Position numbers and translations under genes: made by a program. The notes beneath the pieces were generated by a model. It did no database searches. It had not been told where the DNA came from and worked only from the letters and a program-made list of their open reading frames with translations. A stretch of 64,000 nucleotides of DNA from Enterobacteriaceae bacterium 89 (GTDB lineage Bacteria > Pseudomonadota > Gammaproteobacteria > Enterobacterales > Enterobacteriaceae): the NCBI GenBank assembly GCA_014156375.1, contig RQJH01000003.1:1471699-1535698 (forward strand), read 5' to 3'. Below are positions 42,528 to 52,543 of the stretch, piece by piece (the first letter of the stretch is position 1; each line of letters starts with the position of its first letter).

Positions 42528-43007
42528 TTACTGGCTGATTTCAGATGAGGGAGTTTCTACCCGCAGCATATCGGGCGGCAGACCAACGCTTAAGATAACG
42601 GGCTGCCACGCGTCACGGGAAGCAAGTTTCGGAGAGAGACCACGGGCAATTAAAAAACCGCCCACGCCGCCCAGCACGCCGCCCGCAAAGGCCGCCTGGT
42701 CGCTGCCAAACAGCAGCTGGAAAACAGCAGCCATCACAAACAAGCCGAGCAGTGGCGTCATGTAAACCAGCATCGCGGAGGTCAACAGGCTGCCTTCGCT
42801 GATGCCCAGTTCTACTTTTTGACCAACGACCAGTGGCTTAGCGCTTGGCACGCTGATGGTGTGTTCTGTCTGCGGACCGAGTTTGTTAAGCACCCGGCTG
42901 CCGCAGCCTGCCCGGGAGGAACAGCTGCTGCAGGAGGATTTCACATCGCAGCTCACCAGTGCCTGGCCATTGTGCCAGGAGACAACGGTTGCCCACTCTT
43001 TAATCAT
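42528..43007 (-). CDS. rseC: SoxR-reducing / sigma-E regulatory protein RseC
   Basis: This 159-residue inner-membrane protein has a Cys-rich N-terminal part (CSSCSSRAGCG, about 26-36) that could hold an iron-sulfur cluster, then two membrane helices (about 80-97 and 104-122). RseC has been linked to keeping SoxR reduced with the Rsx complex and weakly to sigma-E. It ends the rpoE-rseA-rseB-rseC operon; its start overlaps the rseB stop (ATGA). Confidence 0.93.
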   Translation of the reverse strand: MIKEWATVVSWHNGQALVSCDVKSSCSSCSSRAGCGSRVLNKLGPQTEHTISVPSAKPLVVGQKVELGISEGSLLTSAMLVYMTPLLGLFVMAAVFQLLFGSDQAAFAGGVLGGVGGFLIARGLSPKLASRDAWQPVILSVGLPPDMLRVETPSSEISQ

Positions 43008-43957
43008 TTCGCTGCCTTGAATTTGACGCTGTCAGCAACTCGTTTTGCCGTTTGCGGTGGCAGTTCGCCAACAATAGTGATCTCTGCGTTATCGCGTACG
43101 GTGGTACTCACCGTTCTGCGTCCGGTACGCAGCATTTGTTCGGTGCTGCCTGCGCTTGCCGGGTTAACGTTCACAGAAAAACTGAACAGGCCATCAGAGT
43201 AGAGACGGGATTCGACCGGAGAGGCAATTGTCGGCAACGTGCGGCGGCTGCCGGACACTTCAACAAAGCCCTGCGGCAGCCAGTCTGGCGCCCAGTTGAA
43301 ATTGACTTTATCGCCCTGCGGCACGGACAGCAGCGGCGGCAGGCTGGCGGTTGCCAGATTCTGCATGTTGCTGCTGACCTGAGGATTGACCGTGAAGGCC
43401 ACTACGCGGAACTGTTCAAGCGTTTCGCCGTCTCTGTCCAGCAGATCGACACGCAGCGGCAGCTTGGTCTCTGAATCCAGCCAGGCAATATAGCTGTAGC
43501 GGGTTCCGTCTCGCGCCACTACGCGGATCACATCGCACAGCCTGTCGGCAATACGGGTGCGACCTACGGAGATAAAATCATAGTAAGGCGAGAGGCGTTT
43601 AAAATCGGTATAAACCAGCGAAGGCAAGGAATCGACGATGTAGTCGCCGTTCAGCGTGAAAGGATCGAGACCAGGCTCGAAATAGCTGATTTCATTGCCG
43701 CGTTGCACAACTTCACGACGCGGTCCGTCCATTTGCAGCAGCTGCGCCAGTGCCTGATTGTTCAGACGCGCGTGGCGATAGCGTAACGACTCTACGCCCT
43801 GTTTATTGATGCTGACAAAGGATAGCTCGTAATTGAGCGACTGCGTGGCCGCATTCATCTGCTGCAACAACGCCCCGGAAGAATCATCAGCCGAGGCGTT
43901 GGCGGAGAAGAACAGGCTACCAGCCAAAAGTGACATGGCACACCAGAGTTGCTTCAT
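43004..43957 (-). CDS. rseB: Periplasmic sigma-E regulatory protein RseB
   Basis: RseB binds RseA in the periplasm and protects it from DegS until lipopolysaccharide intermediates displace it. The 317-residue protein has a cleavable signal peptide (MKQLWCAMSLLAG..., cleavage near ANASA-D at 23) and the two-domain MucB/RseB fold (LLQQMNAATQSLNYELSFV; FNWAPDWLPQGF). It follows rseA directly, with one base shared. Confidence 0.95.
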   Translation of the reverse strand: MKQLWCAMSLLAGSLFFSANASADDSSGALLQQMNAATQSLNYELSFVSINKQGVESLRYRHARLNNQALAQLLQMDGPRREVVQRGNEISYFEPGLDPFTLNGDYIVDSLPSLVYTDFKRLSPYYDFISVGRTRIADRLCDVIRVVARDGTRYSYIAWLDSETKLPLRVDLLDRDGETLEQFRVVAFTVNPQVSSNMQNLATASLPPLLSVPQGDKVNFNWAPDWLPQGFVEVSGSRRTLPTIASPVESRLYSDGLFSFSVNVNPASAGSTEQMLRTGRRTVSTTVRDNAEITIVGELPPQTAKRVADSVKFKAAK

Positions 43958-44607
43958 TACTGCGACTGCGTTCCTAACGTTTGATAACCGGGCACCTGAA
44001 CAGCGGCCTGCTGAGTCTGTGCTTGCTCAAACTGAAGCTGTTCGGAATGCAGACGGCGCTGCAATTCGTAATCCTGCAGCATAGCGTTAATACGACGACG
44101 CTGCTCCTGCACTTGCACCTGCTGACCGGTTCCGGCATTGGCATCCGCAGGGACACCCAGGCTAACCGGGCTGGCTTTGCCCATCATCGGCAGGGTGTTA
44201 AACACCGGCGTTTCGGACTGCTGAGAAGCGTCTGACTGGCCGTTGTAGTGCTGAACGCCGACGATCACTGCAAGCGAAACGCAGGCAGCCACCCCCATTT
44301 GGGTGAGCGAACTGGCCCAGGGACGCACTTTCTGCCAGAACGGCATTTTCTGCCACTGGTGCGGTGCGGGCTGAGCTTCGGGAATGAGGGGCGTCGCCTG
44401 GCGAACAGGTTCATTCTCAATGGCGGCCATCACGCGAGCAGAAATATCAAAGCTGAGAGTTTGTGCCGTCTCGCCGCGCATAGTATCGCGGATGAGATGG
44501 TAGCTCTCCCATGCTTTTTGCATTTCAGGGGAACGGGTCAGCTCGTTGAGCAGCTCCGAATCCAGCGTTTCACCATCCATTAAGGCGGAAAGTTTTTCTT
44601 TCTGCAT
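43957..44607 (-). CDS. rseA: Anti-sigma-E factor RseA
   Basis: RseA is a single-pass inner-membrane protein that holds sigma-E inactive until it is cut by DegS and then RseP. The 216-residue protein has a cytoplasmic sigma-binding domain (MQKEKLSALMDGE..., 1-90), one membrane helix (about 101-118, GVAACVSLAVIVGVQHY) and a Gln-rich periplasmic tail ending QTLGTQSQ. The start is the ATG at 44607 to match E. coli; an in-frame ATG 12 codons upstream is less likely. Confidence 0.95.
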   Translation of the reverse strand: MQKEKLSALMDGETLDSELLNELTRSPEMQKAWESYHLIRDTMRGETAQTLSFDISARVMAAIENEPVRQATPLIPEAQPAPHQWQKMPFWQKVRPWASSLTQMGVAACVSLAVIVGVQHYNGQSDASQQSETPVFNTLPMMGKASPVSLGVPADANAGTGQQVQVQEQRRRINAMLQDYELQRRLHSEQLQFEQAQTQQAAVQVPGYQTLGTQSQ

Positions 44608-44639
44608 GCCTAAATACCTTTTCCAGTATTCCGCTATCG

Positions 44640-45215
44640 TCAACGCCTGATAAGCGGTTGAACTTTATTATCAATAGCTTCTCGCGCACGGAAAATGCGC
44701 GAGCGTACCGTACCCACCGGACAATCCATGATAGCGGCTATCTCTTCATAGCTCAGACCATCCAACTCCCGCAACGTGATTGCCATGCGTAAATCTTCCG
44801 GGAGCGACTCAATAGTACGGAACACTATTTGTCTCAGTTCTTCTGACAACATTAAGTTCTCAGGGTTCGAAATTTCTTTCAGCGCACCGCCACTTTCGTA
44901 ATTTTCTGCTTCTATCGCATCAACATCACTGGACGGAGGGCGTCGACCCTGAGCAACCAGGTAATTTTTTGCTGTGTTCACAGCAATACGGTACAGCCAG
45001 GTATAGAAAGCACTATCTCCCCGGAAAGAATCCAGCGCACGATAGGCCTTTATAAAAGACTCTTGTACAACATCAGGCACATCGCCCGACGGTACGTAAC
45101 GGGAAACCAGACTCGCCACTTTATGCTGATAGCGCACCACCAGCAGATTAAAGGCCTTCTGTTCTCCCTTCTGGACCCGTTCAACAAGGACCTGATCCGT
45201 TAACTGCTCGCTCAT
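44640..45215 (-). CDS. rpoE: RNA polymerase sigma-E factor
   Basis: Sigma-E directs the envelope stress regulon. The 191-residue ECF sigma factor has region 2 (VVRYQHKVASLVSRYV, DVVQESFIKAYRALDSFRG) and region 4 (LPEDLRMAITLRELDGLSYEEIA, GTVRSRIFRAREAI), nearly identical to E. coli. The start is the ATG at 45215 (MSEQLTDQ), preceded by GAGGAG. It heads rpoE-rseABC and is divergent from nadB. Confidence 0.98.
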   Translation of the reverse strand: MSEQLTDQVLVERVQKGEQKAFNLLVVRYQHKVASLVSRYVPSGDVPDVVQESFIKAYRALDSFRGDSAFYTWLYRIAVNTAKNYLVAQGRRPPSSDVDAIEAENYESGGALKEISNPENLMLSEELRQIVFRTIESLPEDLRMAITLRELDGLSYEEIAAIMDCPVGTVRSRIFRAREAIDNKVQPLIRR

Positions 45216-45641
45216 CCGAGGTAATGTCTCCTCAAACCCTATTCCCATGCGTAATCAGAACGCCACTCCATACACTGCACTATGAGCAAGCACCAGGTTA
45301 GAGTGTGCTTTTGCCATAAAGTTCAGCTACGCCTTTACTTTTTGTTCATCACGAATAGACATTTCATTATCACTCATTATAAGTCTACCGCTGATAAATG
45401 AAGTGAAAGGCGTGTAATAAACGTCTGAAATCTTCGTGCAGAGTACCGTAACACAAGGTTTTTTTCATCATAAAATCTGAAGCTAACGATCGGCTTCGCA
45501 ATTATTTTCACCGCTTTACACAACGCTCTGCGAAAAAATGCTGTTTAGCCAGCATAACTCCAATTGAAAAAAATCGTGTTCACACACCCAATCCGGTGCT
45601 AATCTGCCTCAACCTTGTTTAGTAAATTAAACACACATATC
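45216..45641. promoter_or_regulatory. rpoE-nadB divergent regulatory region
   Basis: This stretch of 426 bases holds the promoters for rpoE (minus) and nadB (plus). On the minus strand a short frame of 20 codons (45317 to 45255, MAKAHSNLVLAHS...) lies close before rpoE in the position of the E. coli rseD leader, but it is shorter than that 51-residue peptide. I could not assign the sigma-E promoter with confidence. The nadB side holds an A/T-rich tract at 45560-45640. Confidence 0.5.
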
Positions 45642-47258
45642 ATGACTACTCCCGATCTCTCCTGTGATGTTCTGATTATCGGTAGCGGTGCTGCCGGTCT
45701 CTCTCTCGCCCTGCGCCTTGCGGAACACAATTCCGTGATCGTGCTGAGTAAAGGCCCCATCAGCGAAGGCTCAACTTTTTATGCTCAGGGAGGGATCGCC
45801 GCGGTCTTTGACGAAACCGACAGCATAGAATCCCACGTTGAAGACACGCTGATTGCCGGAGCAGGCCTTTGCGATCCGCATGCGGTCTCTTTCGTTGCCA
45901 GCAATGCCCGCCACTGCGTGCAGTGGCTGATCGACCAGGGCGTATTGTTTGATACTGAAGTTCAGGCCAACGGATCCGAGAGCTATCACCTGACCCGCGA
46001 GGGCGGCCACAGTCATCGCCGCATTCTTCATGCCGCCGATGCTACAGGCAAAGAAGTTGAAACCACGCTGGTTAGCAAAGCATTAAGTCATCCCAATATT
46101 CGCGTGATTGAACGCAGCAACGCGGTTGATTTAATCATTTCAGATAAAATTGGCCTTCCGGGAACTCGCCGCGTCGTTGGCGCCTGGATCTGGAACCGCA
46201 ATAAAGAAGCGGTGGAAACCTGCGCCGCGAAATCGGTAGTGTTGGCCACCGGCGGCGCTTCCAAGGTTTATCAGTACACCACTAACCCGGATATCTCTTC
46301 CGGTGACGGTATCGCCATGGCGTGGCGTGCAGGTTGTCGGGTGGCAAATCTGGAGTTTAACCAGTTCCATCCGACGGCCCTTTATCACCCACAGGCACGC
46401 AATTTCCTGCTCACCGAAGCCCTGCGCGGAGAAGGCGCACTACTTAAGCGCCCGGACGGTTCACGTTTTATGCCGGACTTCGACGAACGAGCCGAGCTGG
46501 CTCCACGAGATATTGTGGCGCGCGCCATCGACCATGAAATGAAGCGCCTTGGCGTGGACTGCATGTATCTTGATATCAGCCACAAGCCAGAAGAGTTTAT
46601 TCGCCACCATTTCCCGATGATCTATGAAAAACTGCTTGGTCTGGGGATCGATTTAACCAAAGAGCCAGTGCCGATTGTGCCAGCCGCACATTATACCTGC
46701 GGCGGCGTGATGGTGGACGATTACGGACGTACGGATGTGGACGGATTGTATGCCATCGGCGAGGTGAGCTATACCGGGCTGCACGGTGCCAACCGCATGG
46801 CTTCGAATTCACTGCTTGAATGTCTGGTGTACGGCTGGTCGGCGGCGGAGGATATCGTCAAGCGCATGCCTTATGCACGCTCAGCCAGCGCATTACCCGC
46901 CTGGGATGAAAGCCGTGTTGGAAACCCGGACGAACTGGTGGTGATTCAGCATAACTGGCACGAACTGCGGCTGTTTATGTGGGATTACGTGGGTATTGTG
47001 CGTACCACAAAACGCCTGGAGCGCGCACTGCGACGCATCACCCTGCTTCAGCAGGAGCTGGACGAGTATTACGCCCGCTTCCGTGTGTCGAACAACCTGC
47101 TGGAACTGCGCAATCTGGTTCAGGTCGCCGAGCTGATCGTTCGCTGTGCGATGATGCGCAAAGAGAGCCGCGGTTTGCACTACACGCTCGACTACCCGGA
47201 ATTACTCGACAATGCCGGGCCATCGGTGCTCTCGCCTCTGACTTACATGAACAGGTAA
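45642..47258 (+). CDS. nadB: L-aspartate oxidase
   Basis: NadB oxidises L-aspartate to iminoaspartate, the first step of NAD synthesis, with FAD. The 538-residue protein has the dinucleotide motif [11 protein letters not shown] near the start, the substrate/FAD region [13 protein letters not shown] and [10 protein letters not shown], and the C-terminal helical domain of the succinate dehydrogenase flavoprotein family. The start is the ATG at 45642 ([10 protein letters not shown]), close to E. coli; the upstream in-frame ATG at 45615 is possible but less likely. Confidence 0.96.
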   Translation: MTTPDLSCDVLIIGSGAAGLSLALRLAEHNSVIVLSKGPISEGSTFYAQGGIAAVFDETDSIESHVEDTLIAGAGLCDPHAVSFVASNARHCVQWLIDQGVLFDTEVQANGSESYHLTREGGHSHRRILHAADATGKEVETTLVSKALSHPNIRVIERSNAVDLIISDKIGLPGTRRVVGAWIWNRNKEAVETCAAKSVVLATGGASKVYQYTTNPDISSGDGIAMAWRAGCRVANLEFNQFHPTALYHPQARNFLLTEALRGEGALLKRPDGSRFMPDFDERAELAPRDIVARAIDHEMKRLGVDCMYLDISHKPEEFIRHHFPMIYEKLLGLGIDLTKEPVPIVPAAHYTCGGVMVDDYGRTDVDGLYAIGEVSYTGLHGANRMASNSLLECLVYGWSAAEDIVKRMPYARSASALPAWDESRVGNPDELVVIQHNWHELRLFMWDYVGIVRTTKRLERALRRITLLQQELDEYYARFRVSNNLLELRNLVQVAELIVRCAMMRKESRGLHYTLDYPELLDNAGPSVLSPLTYMNR

Positions 47259-47980
47259 AACGCCTGGGTCAGCGCAGTGTAGCCTTCTGAGTACTGCTGC
47301 TCTGGCCCACGGATCGTTAACCTGTCGGTGAAGCATTCTCCAGCCTGCGGGGAAAAGGCCAACAGGACACGATGCGGCGGGCGCTGATCGGTTTCTGCCA
47401 CGTCGGTACGCAACCGCAAATGCCATCCCATTGATAACGCCTGTTCGGTGAACGCGCTGCCAATATTTTCCGGCAACACCACGCAGAAGAACCCGTCCTC
47501 AGTAATGGCGTCCGTGGCGCAGCTGAGTAGCGTCGCATGGTCAAGCGTGGTGGTGTATCGAGCCTGCTCGCGCTGTGGGGTCGCGCATTCCACGCCCTGC
47601 TCAAAGTAAGGCGGGTTGCTGATAATCAAGTCGTAACGGCTGTTTTGCTCGGTCAGCCACTGCTGAATATCCGCCGTATGAATGTTAATCCGCTCCTTCC
47701 AGGGAGATTCGGCTATATTTTCTGCAGCCTGTGCTGCGGCATCCGCATCCAGCTCTACGGCATCAACGGTGACGCTGCTGTCAGTGCGCTGCGCCAGCAT
47801 CAGCGCCAGCAGTCCACTTCCGCTGCCAATATCAAGCACGCGTTTTACCCGGGCAATAGGCGCCCACGCTCCCAAAAGGATGCCATCGGTGCCCACTTTC
47901 ATGGCACAACGATCGTGAGCGACAAAAAACTGTTTGAAGGTAAAACCATTACGGCGCAGCACGGAACCAGACTGACTCAT
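47243..47980 (-). CDS. trmN6: tRNA1(Val) (adenine-37-N6)-methyltransferase
   Basis: TrmN6 (YfiC) makes m6A37 in tRNA1-Val. The 245-residue protein has the SAM motif [14 protein letters not shown] near 50 and the N6-adenine catalytic motif NPPYF near 125. The start is the ATG at 47980 ([13 protein letters not shown]), as in E. coli; the frame stays open far upstream, but that part overlaps srmB on the other strand. The 3' end overlaps nadB by 16 bases, tail to tail. Confidence 0.95.
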   Translation of the reverse strand: MSQSGSVLRRNGFTFKQFFVAHDRCAMKVGTDGILLGAWAPIARVKRVLDIGSGSGLLALMLAQRTDSSVTVDAVELDADAAAQAAENIAESPWKERINIHTADIQQWLTEQNSRYDLIISNPPYFEQGVECATPQREQARYTTTLDHATLLSCATDAITEDGFFCVVLPENIGSAFTEQALSMGWHLRLRTDVAETDQRPPHRVLLAFSPQAGECFTDRLTIRGPEQQYSEGYTALTQAFYLFM

Positions 47981-48112
47981 TCTCAAAAAACCTTTTCGGA
48001 TATTTCCCGTTGGGATTGGGGTATGCACAATACCCGAGAACAGATAGCCATACAAACAGATGAAGATTGCAGCCATAACGTCTATAATCAGCGCCCCACA
48101 CAGAGGTAGATC

Positions 48113-49444
48113 ATGACTGTAACGACTTTTTCCGAGCTCGAACTCGACGAAAGCCTGCTGGACGCGCTCCAGGAGAAAGGCTTCACACGCCCCACCGCCA
48201 TTCAGGCCGCTGCGATCCCGCCGGCACTCGAAGGCCGTGATGTTCTCGGTTCTGCGCCGACAGGCACCGGTAAAACGGCGGCGTATCTGCTGCCAGCGTT
48301 GCAGCACCTGCTCGACTTCCCGCGCAAAAAATCCGGCCCGCCGCGCATTCTGATCCTGACGCCAACCCGTGAGCTGGCGATGCAGGTTGCCGATCACGCG
48401 CGCGAACTGGCAAAAAATACTCATCTGGATATCGCCACCATCACCGGCGGTGTGGCTTATATGAACCACGCCGAAGTGTTCAGCGAAAACCAGGATATCG
48501 TGGTAGCCACCACCGGCCGCCTGCTGCAGTACATCAAAGAAGAAAACTTTGACTGCCGCGCGGTAGAAACGCTGATCCTCGATGAAGCGGATCGCATGCT
48601 GGACATGGGCTTTGCTCAGGATATCGAAACCATCGCCGGTGAAACCCGCTGGCGCAAACAGACGATGCTGTTCTCCGCAACGCTTGAAGGGGATGCGATT
48701 AAAGACTTCTCCGAGCGTCTGTTGCAGGAGCCGGTTGAGGTTTCAGCTACACCATCCACCCGCGAGCGCAAAAAAATCCATCAGTGGTACTACCGTGCTG
48801 ATGACGTGAAGCATAAAACCGCACTGCTGATTCATTTGCTCAAGCAGGACGATGCCACCCGCACCATCGTGTTCGTTCGTAAACGTGAGCGAGTGCATGA
48901 GCTGGCAGGCTGGCTGCGCGAGCAGGGGATCAACAACTGCTATCTCGAAGGCGAGATGGTGCAGATCAAGCGTAACGAAGCGATCAAACGTCTGACCGAT
49001 GGCCGCGTAAACGTGCTGGTTGCCACCGACGTTGCGGCGCGCGGGATTGATATTCCGGACGTCAGCCACGTGATCAACTTCGACATGCCGCTGAGTGGCG
49101 ATACCTATCTGCACCGTATCGGCCGTACCGGTCGTGCCGGCAATAAAGGGACCGCTATTTCTCTGGTTGAAGCGCACGACCATCTGCTGCTGAACAAAAT
49201 TGGCCGCTACATCGACGAGCCGCTGAAAGCCCGCGTTGTTGACGAACTGCGTCCAACCACCCGCGTCCCAAGCGATAAGCTCAAGGGCAAGCCGTCGAAG
49301 AAAGTGCAGGCTAAACGCGCAGCGCAGAAAGAAAAAGACAAAGAGAAACCACGCGTGAAGCAGCGCCATCGCGATGCCAAAAACATTGGCAAGCGTCGCA
49401 AGCCGAGTGCGCCAGCGGCCACAGAGCCGAAAGCAGAAGAGTAA
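48113..49444 (+). CDS. srmB: DEAD-box RNA helicase SrmB
   Basis: SrmB helps early 50S ribosome assembly by binding 23S rRNA with L4 and L24. The 443-residue protein has motif [10 protein letters not shown], motif II DEADRML, motif III SAT, motif [12 protein letters not shown] and a lysine/arginine-rich C-terminal tail (about 385-443). It is divergent from trmN6 across 132 bases and ends in a terminator hairpin shared with yfiE. Confidence 0.96.
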   Translation: MTVTTFSELELDESLLDALQEKGFTRPTAIQAAAIPPALEGRDVLGSAPTGTGKTAAYLLPALQHLLDFPRKKSGPPRILILTPTRELAMQVADHARELAKNTHLDIATITGGVAYMNHAEVFSENQDIVVATTGRLLQYIKEENFDCRAVETLILDEADRMLDMGFAQDIETIAGETRWRKQTMLFSATLEGDAIKDFSERLLQEPVEVSATPSTRERKKIHQWYYRADDVKHKTALLIHLLKQDDATRTIVFVRKRERVHELAGWLREQGINNCYLEGEMVQIKRNEAIKRLTDGRVNVLVATDVAARGIDIPDVSHVINFDMPLSGDTYLHRIGRTGRAGNKGTAISLVEAHDHLLLNKIGRYIDEPLKARVVDELRPTTRVPSDKLKGKPSKKVQAKRAAQKEKDKEKPRVKQRHRDAKNIGKRRKPSAPAATEPKAEE

Positions 49445-49450
49445 ACAGAA

Positions 49451-49475
49451 GCCGGGTGAAAACCCGGTTTTTTTA
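49451..49475. terminator. srmB terminator
   Basis: CCGGGT-GAAA-ACCCGG followed by seven T, immediately after the srmB stop and touching the yfiE stop at 49473. Confidence 0.88.
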
Positions 49476-50354
49476 TGCCGGAGGATTGCACTCCGCTACG
49501 CATTCCATAAACGCCCGCATGGCCGGGCTGACGACTTTTCCCGCGTGATGTGCGCACAGGGCGGTGATTTTCAGTGACGGTTGACTGAAGGGCAACTCCA
49601 CCAGCTCGCCGCTGGCCAGTTCTCGCTCCACGGCAAAGCGCGGCAAAAAGCTGATGCCAAGGTTTGCGCTCACGCACTGTTTGATACTTTCAATGCTCCA
49701 CAGCTCAATGGTGTTCTCAAGGGTGATCCGCCTTTTGCGCAGCTCGCTTTCGAAGATCTGACGGAAAATACACTGCGGCTCGTTGATCACAAAACTCAAA
49801 GGGATGTGCTGGTCGGGCTGCGTGAAGTCTACATTCTGCAATTGTGGTGAGGCCACCAGCATTAGCTGTTGCTCTCCAATAGTCTGCATATTCAGCGCCG
49901 TATCATTTCCCACCCGGTAGAAGACGCCAAGGTCCACGGCATCGTCCAGCAGGGCATCCCGAATCAGATAGCAGTTGAGAGACTGAAGTGAAAGACGAAC
50001 CTGCGGCGCTTTCGCCTTAAAGCGCTGGAGCACCTCCGGCATTTTGTAGGCCAACAGCGTTTCACCTATCGCCACGCGCAGTTCACCGCCCGGTTCAGCG
50101 TCTTCCTGAGCGACCTGACGGATCGAGGAGATCACCCGCGTCAGCTCATGCACATGCGGCATCAGCTGCTTTCCTTTCTCCGTCAGACACATCCTGCGGC
50201 CAATTTTTTCAAACAGCTGTACGGACAGCTCCTGCTCAAGCTGCTGGATGTGAAACGTCACCGTAGACTGGGTGCAGCACAGTTTCTGCGAGGCACGAAC
50301 GAATGAGCCCTCTTCCACTACGGTTTTCAACGTCAGAAATCGGCGCAAATCCAT
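49473..50354 (-). CDS. yfiE: LysR-family transcriptional regulator YfiE
   Basis: This 293-residue regulator has an N-terminal helix-turn-helix (about 1-60; EGSFVRASQKLCCTQSTVTFHIQQLE) and a LysR substrate domain. It matches E. coli YfiE in length and sequence. Candidate ATGs at 50357 and 50354 and a GTG at 50360 follow GAGG; 50354 is chosen because the protein then begins MDLRRF. It is divergent from eamB across about 100 bases, so control of that exporter gene is likely by the usual LysR pattern (inference). Confidence 0.92.
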   Translation of the reverse strand: MDLRRFLTLKTVVEEGSFVRASQKLCCTQSTVTFHIQQLEQELSVQLFEKIGRRMCLTEKGKQLMPHVHELTRVISSIRQVAQEDAEPGGELRVAIGETLLAYKMPEVLQRFKAKAPQVRLSLQSLNCYLIRDALLDDAVDLGVFYRVGNDTALNMQTIGEQQLMLVASPQLQNVDFTQPDQHIPLSFVINEPQCIFRQIFESELRKRRITLENTIELWSIESIKQCVSANLGISFLPRFAVERELASGELVELPFSQPSLKITALCAHHAGKVVSPAMRAFMECVAECNPPA

Positions 50355-50458
50355 CATCACCTCAACACATCAAAACCATCGATAGTAGAGTTAAAAAACA
50401 TTCAATTTTTTAAACTCTGAGCTTCCGGTAATGTCTGCCAAAACTAAGGAGAAAACAA

Positions 50459-51046
50459 GTGACAACTATCCTGTTCGGCACATTCTGGACTTACACCTTA
50501 ATTACCGCTCTGACGCCTGGGCCTAATAACATCCTGGCGCTCAGCAGCGTATCCGCTCACGGTTTACGCCGCAGTTCAAAAGTCCTGGCAGGCATGAGCC
50601 TGGGCTTTTTAATCATCATGCTGATTTGCGCGGGGATCTCATTTTCACTGGCTACGGTCGATCCCACATTTACGCATTTCCTCAGTTGGATTGGCGCGGC
50701 CTACATCCTGTGGCTGGCATGGAAAATTTTGCTGAGCAAACCCGCCAGCGAAGATCCTGACGCCCAACCCGTTGGCTTCTGGCCGAGCTTTGCTCTGCAG
50801 TTTGTGAACGTGAAAATCATTCTTTACGGCGTGACGGCACTTTCTACCTTCGTCCTGCCCTATACCCAGGCGTGGCATGAAGTCGCAGGCATCAGCCTGC
50901 TGCTGGCGGCAATTGGCGTATTCGGCAATTTGTGTTGGGCGCTGGCTGGCCATGCCTTTCAGCGTGTATTCCGGGAGCATGGACGTGCGGTCAATATCGT
51001 ACTGGCGTTATTGCTGGTGTACTGCGCGGTAAGGATCTTTTACTGA
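50459..51046 (+). CDS. eamB: Cysteine/O-acetylserine exporter EamB
   Basis: This 195-residue RhtB/LysE-family inner-membrane protein with six hydrophobic segments matches E. coli EamB (YfiK), which exports O-acetylserine and cysteine. The family motif TALTPGPNNILALSS is near the N-terminus. The start is GTG at 50459, with AAGGAG seven bases before it. It is divergent from yfiE. Confidence 0.94.
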   Translation: MTTILFGTFWTYTLITALTPGPNNILALSSVSAHGLRRSSKVLAGMSLGFLIIMLICAGISFSLATVDPTFTHFLSWIGAAYILWLAWKILLSKPASEDPDAQPVGFWPSFALQFVNVKIILYGVTALSTFVLPYTQAWHEVAGISLLLAAIGVFGNLCWALAGHAFQRVFREHGRAVNIVLALLLVYCAVRIFY

Positions 51047-51058
51047 GACATAATAAAA

Positions 51059-51083
51059 CGGAGAATGCTTTTGGCATTCTCCG
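51059..51083. terminator. Bidirectional terminator eamB / grcA
   Basis: CGGAGAATGC-TTTTG-GCATTCTCCG is a perfect 10-base stem. TTGGTTTT follows on the plus strand and TTTTATTATG on the minus strand. Confidence 0.88.
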
Positions 51084-51106
51084 TTGGTTTTCCCACCCCT
51101 GAGAAA

Positions 51107-51490
51107 TTACAGACTTTCAGTGAAAGTACGGGCGATAACGTCGCGCTGTTGTTCTGGGGTCAGGGAGTTGAAACGTACCGCATAACCAGACACACGAATG
51201 GTCAGCTGTGGGTATTTTTCTGGGTGCTCAACCGCATCCATCAGCGTTTCACGGCGCAGCACGTTAACGTTCAGGTGCTGACCGCCTTCAACGCGAACTT
51301 CTGGCTGCACGTCTACCGGGATTTCACGGTATTCGATATCGCCCAGGTTGTTAACAGCTACAACCTGATCTTCGGTGAAACCACCTTTTGCTACCAGGCA
51401 GCGTGCTTCGCCTTTTTCGCTGTCGAGCAGCCAGAATGAGTTCAGCAGGTCGTCATTAGCGGCTTTGGTAATCTGGATACCTTTAATCAT
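51107..51490 (-). CDS. grcA: Autonomous glycyl radical cofactor GrcA
   Basis: GrcA (YfiD) replaces the damaged glycyl-radical end of pyruvate formate-lyase after oxygen exposure. The 127-residue protein has the radical glycine G102 in RVSGYAVRF near the C-terminus, as in pyruvate formate-lyase. Two FNR boxes upstream give anaerobic and micro-aerobic control. Monocistronic. Confidence 0.97.
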   Translation of the reverse strand: MIKGIQITKAANDDLLNSFWLLDSEKGEARCLVAKGGFTEDQVVAVNNLGDIEYREIPVDVQPEVRVEGGQHLNVNVLRRETLMDAVEHPEKYPQLTIRVSGYAVRFNSLTPEQQRDVIARTFTESL

Positions 51491-51599
51491 TTTTTGCCTC
51501 CTCGGCTAATCTGTTCATCTTCATCAGCCAATAATCTGGCCAATTGGTAAAACCATTGTTGCTTGAGTGTATATATATCACTCGCCCACCCGGTAAATC

Positions 51600-51613
51600 T
51601 TGACCAAAATCAA
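51600..51613 (-). promoter_or_regulatory. FNR box I of grcA (promoter-proximal)
   Basis: TTGAC-CAAA-ATCAA fits TTGAT-N4-ATCAA with one mismatch. If it is centred at -40.5, transcription starts near 51566, with the AT-rich -10 (ATATAT) at about 51573-51578. Confidence 0.75.
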
Positions 51614-51652
51614 TAAAAACAGCGCATCACCTGAAATCATGTGTAAAGACGT

Positions 51653-51666
51653 TTGATATAAATCAA
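51653..51666 (-). promoter_or_regulatory. FNR box II of grcA (upstream)
   Basis: TTGAT-ATAA-ATCAA is a perfect FNR site. Its centre is 53 bases from box I, which matches the -40.5 and -93.5 pair known for E. coli yfiD, where occupation of the distal site lowers expression under full anaerobiosis. Confidence 0.85.
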
Positions 51667-51806
51667 TTTTCATCTGGCGCTCATCTCAGGTAAACGAGGA
51701 AAAAATCAGCGAATAATGAAGGGGTTTGTCCACGTTTAGCCGCAAAATTTTGTTCTGTCTGATTTACCCGTTAAGCTATCGCCCATTGCCTTCGCAGGAG
51801 AGCGAG

Positions 51807-52496
51807 ATGACCACATCCTTAACCTGGCATGACGTGCTGGCCAGTGAAAAAGAGCAGCCTTATTTCATTAATACCCTGACGACCGTCGCCAATGAGCGCC
51901 AGTCAGGCATGACTATCTATCCGCCGCAGAAAGATGTCTTTAACGCGTTTCGCTATACCGAGCTGAGCGATGTTCGGGTGGTGATCCTTGGACAGGATCC
52001 CTATCACGGTCCGGGACAGGCGCACGGATTGGCCTTTTCTGTGCTGCCGGGCGTCGGCATTCCACCTTCGCTGCTTAATATGTACAAAGAACTGGAAGGC
52101 ACGATTCCCGGCTTCACCCGCCCGACTCATGGCTATCTGGAAAGCTGGGCCCGTCAGGGCGTGCTGCTGCTGAATACCGTCCTCACGGTGCGCGCAGGCC
52201 AGGCACACTCGCACGCCAGCCTGGGCTGGGAGACTTTTACCGATAAGGTGATTGCTCTGATTAATGAGCACTGCGAAGGCGTGGTGTTTTTACTGTGGGG
52301 TTCGCACGCGCAGAAAAAAGGGGCGATTATTGACCGCCAGCGCCATCACGTGCTGAAAGCGCCACACCCTTCCCCGCTTTCTGCTCATCGCGGCTTCTTT
52401 GGCTCAAACCATTTTGTGCAGGCCAACGAGTGGCTCGCGCAGAAGGGCGAAGCCCCTGTCGACTGGATGCCCGTCATTCCGGCGGAAAAAGAGTAA
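51807..52496 (+). CDS. ung: Uracil-DNA glycosylase
   Basis: Ung removes uracil from DNA, starting base excision repair. The 229-residue protein has the catalytic water-activating loop [17 protein letters not shown] (D64) and the leucine/histidine loop [10 protein letters not shown]. The start is the ATG at 51807, seven bases after AGGAG and giving the E. coli length; the open frame extends 27 codons upstream without a good ribosome site. Family 1 enzyme, nearly identical to E. coli. Confidence 0.97.
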   Translation: MTTSLTWHDVLASEKEQPYFINTLTTVANERQSGMTIYPPQKDVFNAFRYTELSDVRVVILGQDPYHGPGQAHGLAFSVLPGVGIPPSLLNMYKELEGTIPGFTRPTHGYLESWARQGVLLLNTVLTVRAGQAHSHASLGWETFTDKVIALINEHCEGVVFLLWGSHAQKKGAIIDRQRHHVLKAPHPSPLSAHRGFFGSNHFVQANEWLAQKGEAPVDWMPVIPAEKE

Positions 52497-52526
52497 AAAA
52501 AATGCCAGCATCACGCTGGCATTTTT
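52495..52526. terminator. Bidirectional terminator ung / yfiF
   Basis: AATGCCAGC-ATCAC-GCTGGCATT with A runs on the left and TTT on the right, between converging genes. Confidence 0.88.
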
Positions 52527-52543
52527 ATCTGGTCTGAATCTTA

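Noticed and set aside
47981..48469. N-terminal extension of the trmN6 frame, about 160 codons
   Set aside because: It runs antisense through the srmB start and promoter, has no ribosome site, and E. coli TrmN6 begins at the ATG at 47980.
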